Source of the DNA: Ruminococcaceae bacterium BL-4
GTDB lineage: Bacteria; Bacillota; Clostridia; Oscillospirales; Acutalibacteraceae
Length of the DNA: 64,000 nt
NCBI GenBank assembly: GCA_902809935.1
Contig: LR778134.1
Span: 1,736,001-1,800,000, forward strand
Direction: 5' to 3'
Shown: in pieces, positions 29,852-38,352 of the stretch
Layout of the letters: every line of letters starts with the position of its first letter
Position numbering within the stretch: the stretch's first letter is position 1
The notes under the pieces: generated by a model
Databases searched by the model: none
What the model was told of the DNA's origin: nothing
Seen by the model: the letters and a program-made list of their open reading frames with translations, nothing else
Program-made: the position numbers and the translations under genes

Positions 29852-31039
29852 TTAAGCTGTTTTCAAAGCATGATGATTGTAGATATTAAAGAATATGATA
29901 TAGACAAGAATGACAATTGCAACCACAGAATAAGACCAGACGATACCAAGATAATTTGTAAGAATGCCTCCTAAAGTTGGCCCAATCATCATGCCTATCG
30001 AATAGGCCGTATTGTAAATGGAAAAAGATGCTCCGAATGAATTTGTGCCACTCTTCTGGGAAATTTCAGCAAATTCCGGCAAACAGGGCGTAATTGCAGT
30101 ACCCATTCCGATACCAAGAAAAACAAGTACGATTGCCACAAGCCAAACGGAATTTGAGAGCGCGATAAAGGGAAAACAAACTGCCGCCAATATCATTCCC
30201 ATTGTCATAGCTTTGTAATGCCCGATACGTTGAGACAGGGAACCTATCACCGGTGCGCTTATTGCATAGGCTAATGTTGGTATTGCAAACAGTAAACCCG
30301 TGACACCGGAAGAAACATTCATTCCTTTTTGTAGCCGCAATGGTAAGGTCGGTTCAAGGACACATGGGATAGATGCCCCAATAATCACAACCCCGACGAT
30401 AATTAACAGTCTACGGTTTTTCAGTAAATTCAACGACGACAGTACGCTTTCGGATTTTTCGTGAGGAACATCTTTAATCAGAAAAATTCTCAAAATCCCA
30501 TCAATAATGGCTAATCCCGTCGCAGCAAGGAATGGTACCTGGTAGCCTCCAATCTGATAAAGCCATCCGCCGACCGTGGGCCCGATCAAAGTGCCGATCG
30601 ATTGCCCAGCTAATGCGATGCCCATCACTTTTCCGCGTTCCTGCGACGGATAGAGATCAGCCAACAATGCAAATCCGGCAGTCCATGTAATCGCGGCGGA
30701 AACGCCCTGAAGGGAACGTGCCACGACAAGCATCCAGAATTGTTTTGCAAAGGCATAGAGTAACGTTGCTCCGGCAAGCCCCAAAAGGCCCCAAAGCATC
30801 GGCCCTTTACGGCCGACCTTATCCGACAGGATTCCGAAAATCGGCGTCGCCACAAAAAGGGCAATCGCATAGCTGCCAAAAAGAAACCCGATTGCTGTTT
30901 GTGATACTCCCAATGAAAGGGCATATCCGGGCAAGATGGGAACGACCAGCCCATAGACGAGCATATCCGTAAAAATTGCAAGCGTAACAACAATAAGGCC
31001 ATTGCGCTGAGATTGCTTACTGATTGTCTGGTTTTCCAT
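29852..31039 (-). CDS. MFS drug-efflux transporter
   Basis: A 395-residue major facilitator with 12 predicted helices. Motif A reads GILSDKVGRKGP in the loop after helix 2, and the GQSIGTLIGPTVGGWL segment in helix 5 is the antiporter motif C of drug:proton antiporters. The start overlaps the upstream PadR gene by 23 bases and has a GGAGG site. Likely exports a toxic compound that PadR senses; the compound is unknown. Confidence 0.88.
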   Translation of the reverse strand: MENQTISKQSQRNGLIVVTLAIFTDMLVYGLVVPILPGYALSLGVSQTAIGFLFGSYAIALFVATPIFGILSDKVGRKGPMLWGLLGLAGATLLYAFAKQFWMLVVARSLQGVSAAITWTAGFALLADLYPSQERGKVMGIALAGQSIGTLIGPTVGGWLYQIGGYQVPFLAATGLAIIDGILRIFLIKDVPHEKSESVLSSLNLLKNRRLLIIVGVVIIGASIPCVLEPTLPLRLQKGMNVSSGVTGLLFAIPTLAYAISAPVIGSLSQRIGHYKAMTMGMILAAVCFPFIALSNSVWLVAIVLVFLGIGMGTAITPCLPEFAEISQKSGTNSFGASFSIYNTAYSIGMMIGPTLGGILTNYLGIVWSYSVVAIVILVYIIFFNIYNHHALKTA

Positions 31040-31595
31040 AAAATCCTCCGGTTAATTTCTCTTTTGGTAAAGTTTTTTGCAGCTTTTTCAAAAGCTCAAT
31101 ATCCAATTCAATATGTTTGCGTCCGTTCTCAAAAATTGCTTTCATGTAATCCGGTAATTCAGCATTACAAAATTTTGCCTTTGCTATTTCACCGCTGTTC
31201 CATTCATTCAATTCGTCTTTCAACATATCAATCTGTTTATCAATAAGAGGAAGTACTTCTTCTAGCTGTGAATTATTTAAGAAACTTAATGCCCCATAAA
31301 TATTTGATGGAAAATGCAGACATGGCTTTTGCCAAGCTTCTTTGAGTAATTTTGCAAATTCCTCTTTCCCAGTTGGAGTTATTTCATAGATTGACTTTAA
31401 CCGATTTCCCGTTCTTTCAGTCCCTTTCAGAATAACCATCCCTTCCTTTTCAAGCTTTTTCAGCGCGTGATAGACCGAGCCCGGCAGTATTCCTGCCCAT
31501 TGCTCGGTTTGACTGACTTGAAGAATCAGTTGAATTTGATATCCAGACATGGGCCACTGCATTAGACAGCCCAAGACCACTAAACGTGTTAGCAT
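31017..31595 (-). CDS. PadR-family transcriptional repressor
   Basis: A 192-residue protein. The N-terminal winged helix has the PadR pattern (LVVLGCLMQWPMSGYQI and GSVYHALKKLEKEGM), followed by a longer helical C-terminal dimerisation region. The ATG at 31595 is chosen because GGAGTGAGG precedes it. A nearly perfect inverted repeat lies immediately upstream, overlapping the promoter. It most likely represses itself and the MFS exporter until an inducer binds. Confidence 0.87.
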   Translation of the reverse strand: MLTRLVVLGCLMQWPMSGYQIQLILQVSQTEQWAGILPGSVYHALKKLEKEGMVILKGTERTGNRLKSIYEITPTGKEEFAKLLKEAWQKPCLHFPSNIYGALSFLNNSQLEEVLPLIDKQIDMLKDELNEWNSGEIAKAKFCNAELPDYMKAIFENGRKHIELDIELLKKLQKTLPKEKLTGGFYGKPDNQ

Positions 31596-31610
31596 TTGCC
31601 TCACTCCTAA

Positions 31611-31644
31611 AATAGTCATCGTTATATAATTAACGTTGACTATT
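31611..31644. promoter_or_regulatory. PadR operator palindrome
   Basis: Arms AATAGTCATCGTTA and TAACGTTGACTATT around TATAAT, with one mismatch in 14 pairs. It begins 16 bases before the padR start and reaches into the -10 box. Confidence 0.82.
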
Positions 31645-31670
31645 TTATCATGCATTTTTTCCATTGTCAA
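31642..31670 (-). promoter_or_regulatory. padR-MFS promoter
   Basis: On the minus strand, TTGACA (31665-31670) and TAAAAT (31642-31647) with a 17-base spacer. The -10 overlaps the operator. Confidence 0.8.
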
Positions 31671-31709
31671 GTCTTGCTCTTTTCAAATGGCTTGACCTCA
31701 AAATAAACT

Positions 31710-33208
31710 TTATACATTATCCGTATATGTAGAAATAAGTTTTTGTGGTTCTGCTTTCGGCAAAATACTGGCTGGAATGAATACGCCCTTTGCCATATCC
31801 TCAGTACGCAGGGCTGCTTTTTTAGCCCCGATTTTCTGCTGCTTCTCGCTTTTTATCCGTTCTTCGTATTCCCACTGCTTGCCATTTGCCTTGCGTCGCA
31901 GATAATTCCGGTGTAGCCTGTCTCTAAGTTTCTCCTTTTTTCGTATTACTTCCTGTTCCTCCGGGGTCAGGTTGACTTCTCCAAAATGGGGCGGCACGTA
32001 TTTACCCACAAAATTGAAGTAGATTTCTACTTCCTGTGTGGTGTTCTGCCTACCCTTGCGGTCACGCTCATGGACAACGATTTTTTCCACGAATTCATTG
32101 AGCATGGTAGTGGTCAGAGTATCGAAATTTTCATATTTGTCGATCAGGGCAATAAACTTTTCTACAGACTGCTGCTTGTGCTCGTAACCGGTGACGGCCT
32201 GTTCCAATTCCTCAATTTCACCGGAAAGCTCGTCCTGCTCATCGGCGTACCGCGCGTCAAGGGTGGCAAAACGCGATTCCGGCAGCTTGCCGAGAATTTT
32301 GTCCTCATAGATTTGACACAGCAGTTTTCCAGCTCTTCAGACTGTTTTCGTGCTTCCGACAGTCGTTTCTTTTTCTGTGCAATGCTGCCGGACTGCTGAG
32401 CAATCTGCGCTTCCTTCACTGTCTGGATAAATTCCGTCCGGTCATTCTTGGAATATGACGCAATGGCGCGGAGCGTATCGGCAATCAGAGTCATCACTAC
32501 GTCGGCGTTGATGCGGTGCTGGGTAGGGCAGAGCGTCCCGACAGGTACTTTACTGTATTGGGAGCAAGTATACTGTGGGATACATTTTCCGTTGTTAGTG
32601 CGGTGAACATACATTTTGTCGCCGCAGTCGGCGCAGTACATCAGGCCGGTCAACGGGTGGGCCTTGCCCCAGCCGTCCGGGTAGCGCCGGACATTGCCCC
32701 GGATGCGCTGCACATTGTCAAAGGTCGCTTGGTCGATGATAGCTTCATGTGTATTCTCGAAAATTGTCCATTCACTTTCATCAACGTAATGGCTTTTCTT
32801 GTCTTTGAAGTGCTTCCGGGTCTTGAAATTGACTGTATGACCGAGATATTCCCGCTTTTTGAGAATATCCACGATGGTGGAGGAACCCCACCCGTAAATA
32901 TCCTTAAATGTCTTGTTTTTGTTTACGCCTTCGCCGTGCCGCGCCAAATGAACGGCGGGAATTTCCACTTTGTCGGCGGTCAACTGCTGGGCGATCTGGT
33001 ACGGGCCGTGTCCGTCCATCGTCATTGCGAAAATACGGCGCACAATGGTGGCGACTTTCTCGTCAACAATCCAGCGCTCCCGTTTTTCGTCCGCCCATAA
33101 GTACCCGTAAATGACCGTGCCGGTCAGATGCTTGCCGGTCATACCCTTGGCCTTGAAAACGGATTTGATTTTACGGCTGGTGTCCCTAACAAAAAATTCG
33201 TTGAACAT
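31710..33208 (-). pseudogene. Large serine recombinase remnant
   Basis: This carries the recombinase domain (from FNEFFVRDTSRKI), the zinc ribbon (CADCGDKMYVHR with later Cys residues), the coiled coil and the C-terminal DUF4368-like end of a TnpX/TndX-type integrase. Two defects are visible. The N-terminal catalytic resolvase domain (about 180 residues with the active Ser) is missing, with an in-frame stop two codons before the first Met. A one-base loss in a run of A at about 32325 shifts the frame; the second part continues as LLCQIYEDKILGKLPE. It cannot be an active recombinase. It marks an old mobile-element end beside the GC-rich element. Confidence 0.88.
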
Positions 33209-33225
33209 GCGTTATTCGGGAAGGT

Positions 33226-33322
33226 GAAAACAGCAAGGCAAAAGCTCAGTATTCATGCGGGTTTGCGGCGAAGTGGCTCTCGGCCAAACCCTCTCTCAAA
33301 CCTGAAAAACCCGGCTGAATGA
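33226..33322 (+). other. Possible 3' remnant of a truncated plus-strand gene
   Basis: An open frame reading VKTARQKLSIHAGLRRSG and onward ends in a stop at 33322, just before the hairpin preceding parA. Its GC and codon character resemble the element to the right. It may be the tail of a gene cut off at the recombinase junction. Weak evidence. Confidence 0.25.
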
Positions 33323-33341
33323 CGAATTGCATATCATTTTA

Positions 33342-33372
33342 GGACGTTCCTGCTGATGGAACGTCCTTTTTC
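33342..33372 (+). terminator. Terminator-like hairpin upstream of parA
   Basis: GGACGTTCC pairs perfectly with GGAACGTCC around a seven-base loop, followed by TTTTTCT. It may insulate parAB from upstream transcripts. Confidence 0.8.
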
Positions 33373-33398
33373 TATTTCAGCGGGAGGTGAAAAATCAC

Positions 33399-34217
33399 AT
33401 GACCAATGTAATTGCCGTTGCCAACCAAAAGGGCGGTGTCGGCAAGACCACAACCTGCGCCAATCTCGGTATCGGGCTGGCACAGGAAGGAAAAAAGGTT
33501 CTTCTGGTGGACAGCGACCCGCAGGGTTCCCTCACCATCAGTTTGGGCAATCCCCAGCCCGACCAACTGTCCGTGACGCTGGCGACGGTGATGGGCAAAG
33601 TGTTGACGGAAGAAGCCATAGACCCAAAGGAGGGACTTCTGCACCATGATGAAGGCGTTGACCTCATGCCCGCCAACATCGAACTTTCCGGCATGGAAGT
33701 TTCGCTTGTCAACGCCATGAGCCGTGAAAAAATCCTGAAGCAATATCTGGACGGCGTGAAGCGCCAATACGACTATGTGCTTCTGGACTGTATGCCCTCG
33801 TTGGGGATGCTGACCGTCAACGCGCTGGCCGCAGCCGACAGTGTGCTCATTCCCGTTCAGGCGCAGTATCTTCCGGCCAAGGGCCTCGAACAGCTTTTGC
33901 AGACGATCAACAAGGTGCGTCGGCAGATCAATCCGAAGCTCAAAATCGACGGCATTCTGTTGACGATAGTGGACAGCCGCACCAATTACGCCAAAGAAAT
34001 CAGCGCCCTGCTGCGGGACACCTATGGCTCAAAGCTGAAAGTATTTGACGTGGAGATTCCCCATTCCGTCCGCGCCGCCGAGATTAGCGCGGAGGGCCGG
34101 AGCATTTTCGCCCACGACCCGAAAGGTAAAGTTGCCGAGGCATACCGTGAACTGACAAAGGAGGTGCTAAAAATTGAAAAGCAGCGCCAAAAACATAAGT
34201 CTGAACAGCTACGATAA
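33399..34217 (+). CDS. parA: ParA-family partition ATPase
   Basis: A 272-residue Walker-type ATPase for DNA partition. The deviant Walker A is NQKGGVGKTTTCANL, the A' motif is in VLLVDSDPQGS and Walker B is in YVLLDCMPS. ATG 33399 follows GGAGGTG by nine bases. The following parB overlaps by 44 bases. In ICEs such a pair stabilises the excised circle. This is the first GC-rich gene and probably lies near one end of the element. Confidence 0.93.
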   Translation: MTNVIAVANQKGGVGKTTTCANLGIGLAQEGKKVLLVDSDPQGSLTISLGNPQPDQLSVTLATVMGKVLTEEAIDPKEGLLHHDEGVDLMPANIELSGMEVSLVNAMSREKILKQYLDGVKRQYDYVLLDCMPSLGMLTVNALAAADSVLIPVQAQYLPAKGLEQLLQTINKVRRQINPKLKIDGILLTIVDSRTNYAKEISALLRDTYGSKLKVFDVEIPHSVRAAEISAEGRSIFAHDPKGKVAEAYRELTKEVLKIEKQRQKHKSEQLR

Positions 34218-35103
34218 TATTTTCTCCACGGAGGAAACCCGCGAGGATGAAAAGCGGGAAAAGGTCACGGATATGCCGCTTTCGGAGCTGCACCCGTTCC
34301 CCGACCATCCGTTTCAGGTGCGGGACGATGATTCCATGAAAGAAACCGTGGAGAGCATCAAGGAATACGGCGTGTTGGTTCCCGCCATTGTCCGCCCCCG
34401 CGCGGACGGCGGCTATGAGCTTATTTCCGGCCACCGGCGCAAACACGCCTGCGAGCTGGCGGGGCTTCCCACCATGCCGGTGATCGTCCGCGATCTGGAT
34501 GATGACGCCGCGACCATTATCATGGTTGACAGCAATATTCAGCGTGAAAACATCTTGCCGAGTGAACGGGCGAAAGCATACAAAATGAAACTGGACGCCA
34601 TTAAGCGGCAGGCTGGCCGACCATCGAAAGAAAATGCGCCGCAAGTTGCGGCTAATTTCCGTAGCGATGATGAAGTAGCGAAAGGAGCCAACATCAGCGG
34701 TGATACTGTGCGCCGGTATATCCGGCTGAACGAGCTGACGCCGCAGCTTCAGCAGATGGTGGACGATAAGAAAATCGCCATGACCCCCGCCGTGGAGCTG
34801 TCGTATCTCAAACCGGAGGAACAGACGCTTTTGCTGGACACCATCGAAAGCGAACAGGCCACCCCCTCGCTCTCGCAGGCCCAGCGACTGAAAAATTTCA
34901 GTCAGGAGGGCCATTTGAACGAGGACAGTATGCTGGCGATCATGTCGGAGGAAAAGAAACCGGAGAAAAACGACCTGACCATCAAGGCGGATAAGCTCCA
35001 AAAATATTTTCCAAAATCGTATACCCCGCAGCAGATGGAGCAGGTCATTATCCGGCTGCTGGACGGATGGCAGAAAAAGCGGCAGCGGGATCAGGAAAGA
35101 TAA
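34174..35103 (+). CDS. parB: ParB-family partition protein
   Basis: A 309-residue centromere-binding protein. The N-terminal ParB/Srx domain has the CTP-box-like GHRRKHACELAG and the SNIQRENILPSERA segment. A helix-turn-helix follows (AKGANISGDTVRRYIRLNEL), then a C-terminal dimerisation region. Translation starts at TTG 34174, eight bases after GGAGGTG and inside parA. It ends before a clear terminator, so parAB form one unit. No parS-like palindrome was recognised. Confidence 0.92.
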   Translation: MKSSAKNISLNSYDNIFSTEETREDEKREKVTDMPLSELHPFPDHPFQVRDDDSMKETVESIKEYGVLVPAIVRPRADGGYELISGHRRKHACELAGLPTMPVIVRDLDDDAATIIMVDSNIQRENILPSERAKAYKMKLDAIKRQAGRPSKENAPQVAANFRSDDEVAKGANISGDTVRRYIRLNELTPQLQQMVDDKKIAMTPAVELSYLKPEEQTLLLDTIESEQATPSLSQAQRLKNFSQEGHLNEDSMLAIMSEEKKPEKNDLTIKADKLQKYFPKSYTPQQMEQVIIRLLDGWQKKRQRDQER

Positions 35104-35116
35104 TAACCGTCGTTTC

Positions 35117-35143
35117 AGGCGTTCCGAAAGGGACGCCTTTTTT
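35117..35143 (+). terminator. Terminator after parAB
   Basis: AGGCGTTCC and GGGACGCCT pair (one mismatch) with a GAAA loop, followed by TTTTTT. Confidence 0.83.
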
Positions 35144-35169
35144 CATGTCTTGATAAAGGAGGAAACCGC

Positions 35170-35757
35170 ATGACAACTGAACAAGTCAACGAAAGCAAAG
35201 GTAAAAAGGAGGATGAAAAGCGAAAACGCAAATGGCCGTACATTCTTGCGCTTCTATTGCTGTTGCTGCTTCTATTACTCCTCCTGCTGCGAAGCTGCGG
35301 AAATCAGCACCCATCCCCAAACCCGCCGCCGTCCAGTTCCGCACCATCATCGTCCGTTCCGTCGCTGGACGATACCGGGAGCGCAGAACCGGGAAGCAGC
35401 AGTACCCCGTCGCGGCAGGAAATCCTGTCCCGGCTTCAAAAGCAGGAAGTCACCGTCACCGACAAGGTGAGTGCACAGGCTTCCTTTTCCAGCGGGGCGA
35501 AGGGCAACACTGGCACATGGGAAGTGGAAAACCCGTCATCCAACACCGTCATTATGCAGTGTGAGATCGTGCTGGACGGTAAAACCATAGCAGAATCCGC
35601 GCCAATCTATCCGGGGCAGCACATCGACGGGCTTACCCTGTCCCGTCAGGTTTCATCCGGGAATTACAGTGTCACAGCGACCATTCGGTATTACAACAAG
35701 GATACCAAGGCTTACCTCGGAATGGCCGACTACAAAATCCGTCTTTCCGTTTCGTAA
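35170..35757 (+). CDS. Membrane-anchored extracellular protein, unknown
   Basis: A 195-residue protein: a charged cytoplasmic N terminus, one transmembrane helix made almost only of Leu (about residues 26-42), a Ser/Pro-rich stalk, then a beta-rich domain of about 100 residues (from EVTVTDKVSAQASFS to the end) that looks Ig-like. AAAGGAGG precedes the ATG. It is the first of three exported or membrane proteins between parB and repA. I do not recognise the family; it may be a surface or mating-related protein of the element. Confidence 0.72.
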   Translation: MTTEQVNESKGKKEDEKRKRKWPYILALLLLLLLLLLLLLRSCGNQHPSPNPPPSSSAPSSSVPSLDDTGSAEPGSSSTPSRQEILSRLQKQEVTVTDKVSAQASFSSGAKGNTGTWEVENPSSNTVIMQCEIVLDGKTIAESAPIYPGQHIDGLTLSRQVSSGNYSVTATIRYYNKDTKAYLGMADYKIRLSVS

Positions 35758-35804
35758 TCAGCCGGACGGTCCGGTTGATATAAAAATTTATAGGAGGCTT
35801 CTCA

Positions 35805-36395
35805 ATGAAAAGCAAACTCAGAAAGGTTCTCGCGGGCATTATCACTTTTGCCGTGCTCGGCGTCACGGCGGCAGTCCCGGCGTTTGCCGCCGACAAGACC
35901 GACACCGGCACGGGCAGCGTCACGGGGAACGTGACAATCAACGGCTCCATTTCGCCGCTGACCATTTCCGTCACCCATCCGATCAACGTGGCCTACGCCA
36001 TCAGCCCGGACGCCGAAACTTTCACCGCGCCCGACATCACCGTGACCAACAACACCAAGGTTGCTGTGATCGCCACGGTGGAATCCCTGAAAGCCGCTTC
36101 GGGCGGTTCTCTTACCTTCACCGACGTTGACCCGTCCGCGAAAGCGTGGCGTTCCCTCAACCTCGCGGATTCCAAAAAGTACATCGCGCTCGGCATTGCG
36201 GCGAAGGGCAATTCCGGCTGGAACAGCGGGTACAGCACATCCACCCATTGGGCGGTGAACGATTCACCGTTGCAGGTCGGAACGCTGAATCCGAGCACTT
36301 CCGGCGCGCTGTCCCTGACGGCGGACTACGGCCTCGCGTTCGACGGGGCGTACACGGCCAACCATCAGCTTGTTTTTCAGTTCCAGCTCGCATAA
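35805..36395 (+). CDS. Secreted protein with repeat-type beta domain, unknown
   Basis: A 196-residue protein with a clear signal peptide ending VPAFAA. The mature part is Thr/Ser/Asn-rich and probably all beta. It is plainly related to the C-terminal domain of the next gene: both have ISVTHPI/VSVTHPV, a TAPDI-V/P-TN segment, an alternating ALGI/ALGV region and a closing leucine-glycine block ending HQLVFQF or HELILNF. The overall look recalls CalY/TasA-like or WxL surface proteins, but no diagnostic motif confirms this. Likely forms a surface layer or fibre with its neighbour, which is inference. Confidence 0.72.
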   Translation: MKSKLRKVLAGIITFAVLGVTAAVPAFAADKTDTGTGSVTGNVTINGSISPLTISVTHPINVAYAISPDAETFTAPDITVTNNTKVAVIATVESLKAASGGSLTFTDVDPSAKAWRSLNLADSKKYIALGIAAKGNSGWNSGYSTSTHWAVNDSPLQVGTLNPSTSGALSLTADYGLAFDGAYTANHQLVFQFQLA

Positions 36396-36461
36396 AGACA
36401 CAGGCGGGAATTGGCCGGGATTTTCCCGGCCAATCTTCCACGCCGAAGGGAGGGTTTCTAT

Positions 36462-38324
36462 TTGAGGCAATCATTCAGGCGGCTTTTTCTCGTCCCTCTG
36501 CTTGCCGCCGGGATTCTGCTGTCCGGCACTTCACCCGCATTCGCGGCATCCGCCGCGTCGATTCTGACGCTGACCGCGACGCCGAACCCGTCCGCAAACG
36601 ATGTGGCGCTGAACTGGACGAACAGCGACAAAAGCCAGCCGTACAGCTACATGCTCTATTCCAAATCCGCGCATGAATCGACCTTTCAGAGCATTCCAGC
36701 CAAAGACAGCGCGAAGGTTTTGAACATCTATCCCGTTGTCGCGACGACCGTTTCCTTTACGACATGGCAGGGCCAGAGCTACACCCTGCCGAAGTCGGCG
36801 TCCCTTAAAATGTGGATGGAAACGCCGAACGGGTACGATTCCAAAGGCTACGGCAAGGGCCTCATTTCCGTGGATACCGTTTCGATTTCCGATTTCAACG
36901 CGAACCCGGACGCTTACCTGAAAAACGCGGACGGCAGCTACAAATACGATGTGCTGTATTTCGGCGCGTGGGATGCTTTCGCAAGTCAGGATTTATCCTC
37001 TGCGGCAGAGAGTAAAACCGACGCTTTTATCAAAACCGGGCGCGGCGTCCTGTTCGGACATGACACAATGGTAGACAACGACGGTATTTCCATGCCGAAT
37101 TTTTTCAAACTCGCGCATTACTGTGATATTCAGACCATCCCGCATTATACCGTTCTCGGAAGCTCACAAATCAAGGTTTTCAAGAAAGGGCTGCTCACCA
37201 ACTACCCGTGGAAAATCGGGGACGTGGGCACGGTTCTGAATGTTCCGATGTCCCATTCCAATCAGCTTGCTTTCGGGGACGTGTGGATGACCTATCAGCC
37301 TCCCTATACCTATAGCGGCAGCGCGGAAGCCACCGGCTCCGGCGGGCAGGGTACGAATACGTTTTATCTGACGAGCTGGTCGAACTGCGCCATGATCCAG
37401 ACCGGCCATTCCAACGGCGAGGCCACGCCGGACGAGCAGCGCGTTACGGCAAACACCCTGTTTTACCTCGCGCAGATCACGACCGACACAAGCTGGAATG
37501 ACCACAAAGGGCAGGATTTGGACGCGCCGGACGAACCGGCGATTTCCGGCGTCACGCATAATTCCGACCGGACGCAGTATACCGTCCAGTATTCCTCGCA
37601 GGACAACGCGACCGGCTATCAATACTATGTGGAGGCAACCGGACAGAACGACGGCGCGAAGTACGATTCTCCTGTCATATCCACATCCCTAAAAACCGGA
37701 ATGAAGGGCTATTCCATCGTGGTGGACGATAAGCCCGATACTGTCCCGGACGGGAGTATTACGACCACAGCGAACAGTTATACCTTCTCCCGCCCATCCG
37801 GCAGTAGCTTCTACATTCATATTGCCGCCGTGGACAACGCCGGGAATATTTCGGTTGTCGCGCACTACCATACGGACGAAATGGTATCCGTCACACATCC
37901 GGTCAGTATCGGCTATTCCATCGACCCGAACAGCGACACACCGTTCACCGCACCGGATATTCCGATTACCAACTATTCCACTTTCCCCGTCAGGGTTTCC
38001 GTCGCGGGGCTAAAAGCGACCTCCGGTATCGGTGACGCCGCCCCCACGTCCTATTCGGACTGGAACAGCCTGACGGCGGCACAGACCGGAAGCGGAATCG
38101 CGCTCGGCGTGGGGATCGGCAAAACAGCCGGTTCAGGCTGGACGGCGGTTGACCGGGACACTCCCGTTTACACAGGCGACTTCGCGTCGGAAGTCCCGTT
38201 GGGGACGCTCGGCGCGAACGGAGCGTCGGGGGATCTGGCGCTTACCGCCAAATTCGGTTTGGCATGGGCGAATGCGCGAACCGTTTCCCATGAACTGATA
38301 TTAAACTTCACGATTACCGATTAA
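36462..38324 (+). CDS. Large secreted multidomain protein (GATase-like, Fn3-like, shared C-terminal domain)
   Basis: A 620-residue exported protein. The TTG start at 36462 follows GAAGGGAGGG and leads straight into a signal peptide ending SPAFA. After a short beta region comes an alpha/beta domain at about residues 110-340 (DVLYFGAWDAF, GRGVLFGHDT, MIQTGHSNGEATPDE) that resembles DUF5057 or class-I amidotransferase-like folds. A fibronectin type III-like segment follows from APDEPAISGV. The last ~150 residues are homologous to the whole mature part of the preceding gene. No sortase motif or membrane anchor is visible. Role unknown; may be an adhesin or mating-surface factor. Confidence 0.72.
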   Translation: MRQSFRRLFLVPLLAAGILLSGTSPAFAASAASILTLTATPNPSANDVALNWTNSDKSQPYSYMLYSKSAHESTFQSIPAKDSAKVLNIYPVVATTVSFTTWQGQSYTLPKSASLKMWMETPNGYDSKGYGKGLISVDTVSISDFNANPDAYLKNADGSYKYDVLYFGAWDAFASQDLSSAAESKTDAFIKTGRGVLFGHDTMVDNDGISMPNFFKLAHYCDIQTIPHYTVLGSSQIKVFKKGLLTNYPWKIGDVGTVLNVPMSHSNQLAFGDVWMTYQPPYTYSGSAEATGSGGQGTNTFYLTSWSNCAMIQTGHSNGEATPDEQRVTANTLFYLAQITTDTSWNDHKGQDLDAPDEPAISGVTHNSDRTQYTVQYSSQDNATGYQYYVEATGQNDGAKYDSPVISTSLKTGMKGYSIVVDDKPDTVPDGSITTTANSYTFSRPSGSSFYIHIAAVDNAGNISVVAHYHTDEMVSVTHPVSIGYSIDPNSDTPFTAPDIPITNYSTFPVRVSVAGLKATSGIGDAAPTSYSDWNSLTAAQTGSGIALGVGIGKTAGSGWTAVDRDTPVYTGDFASEVPLGTLGANGASGDLALTAKFGLAWANARTVSHELILNFTITD

Positions 38325-38352
38325 GCCGGTCACATGAAAAGGAGTGATACAA

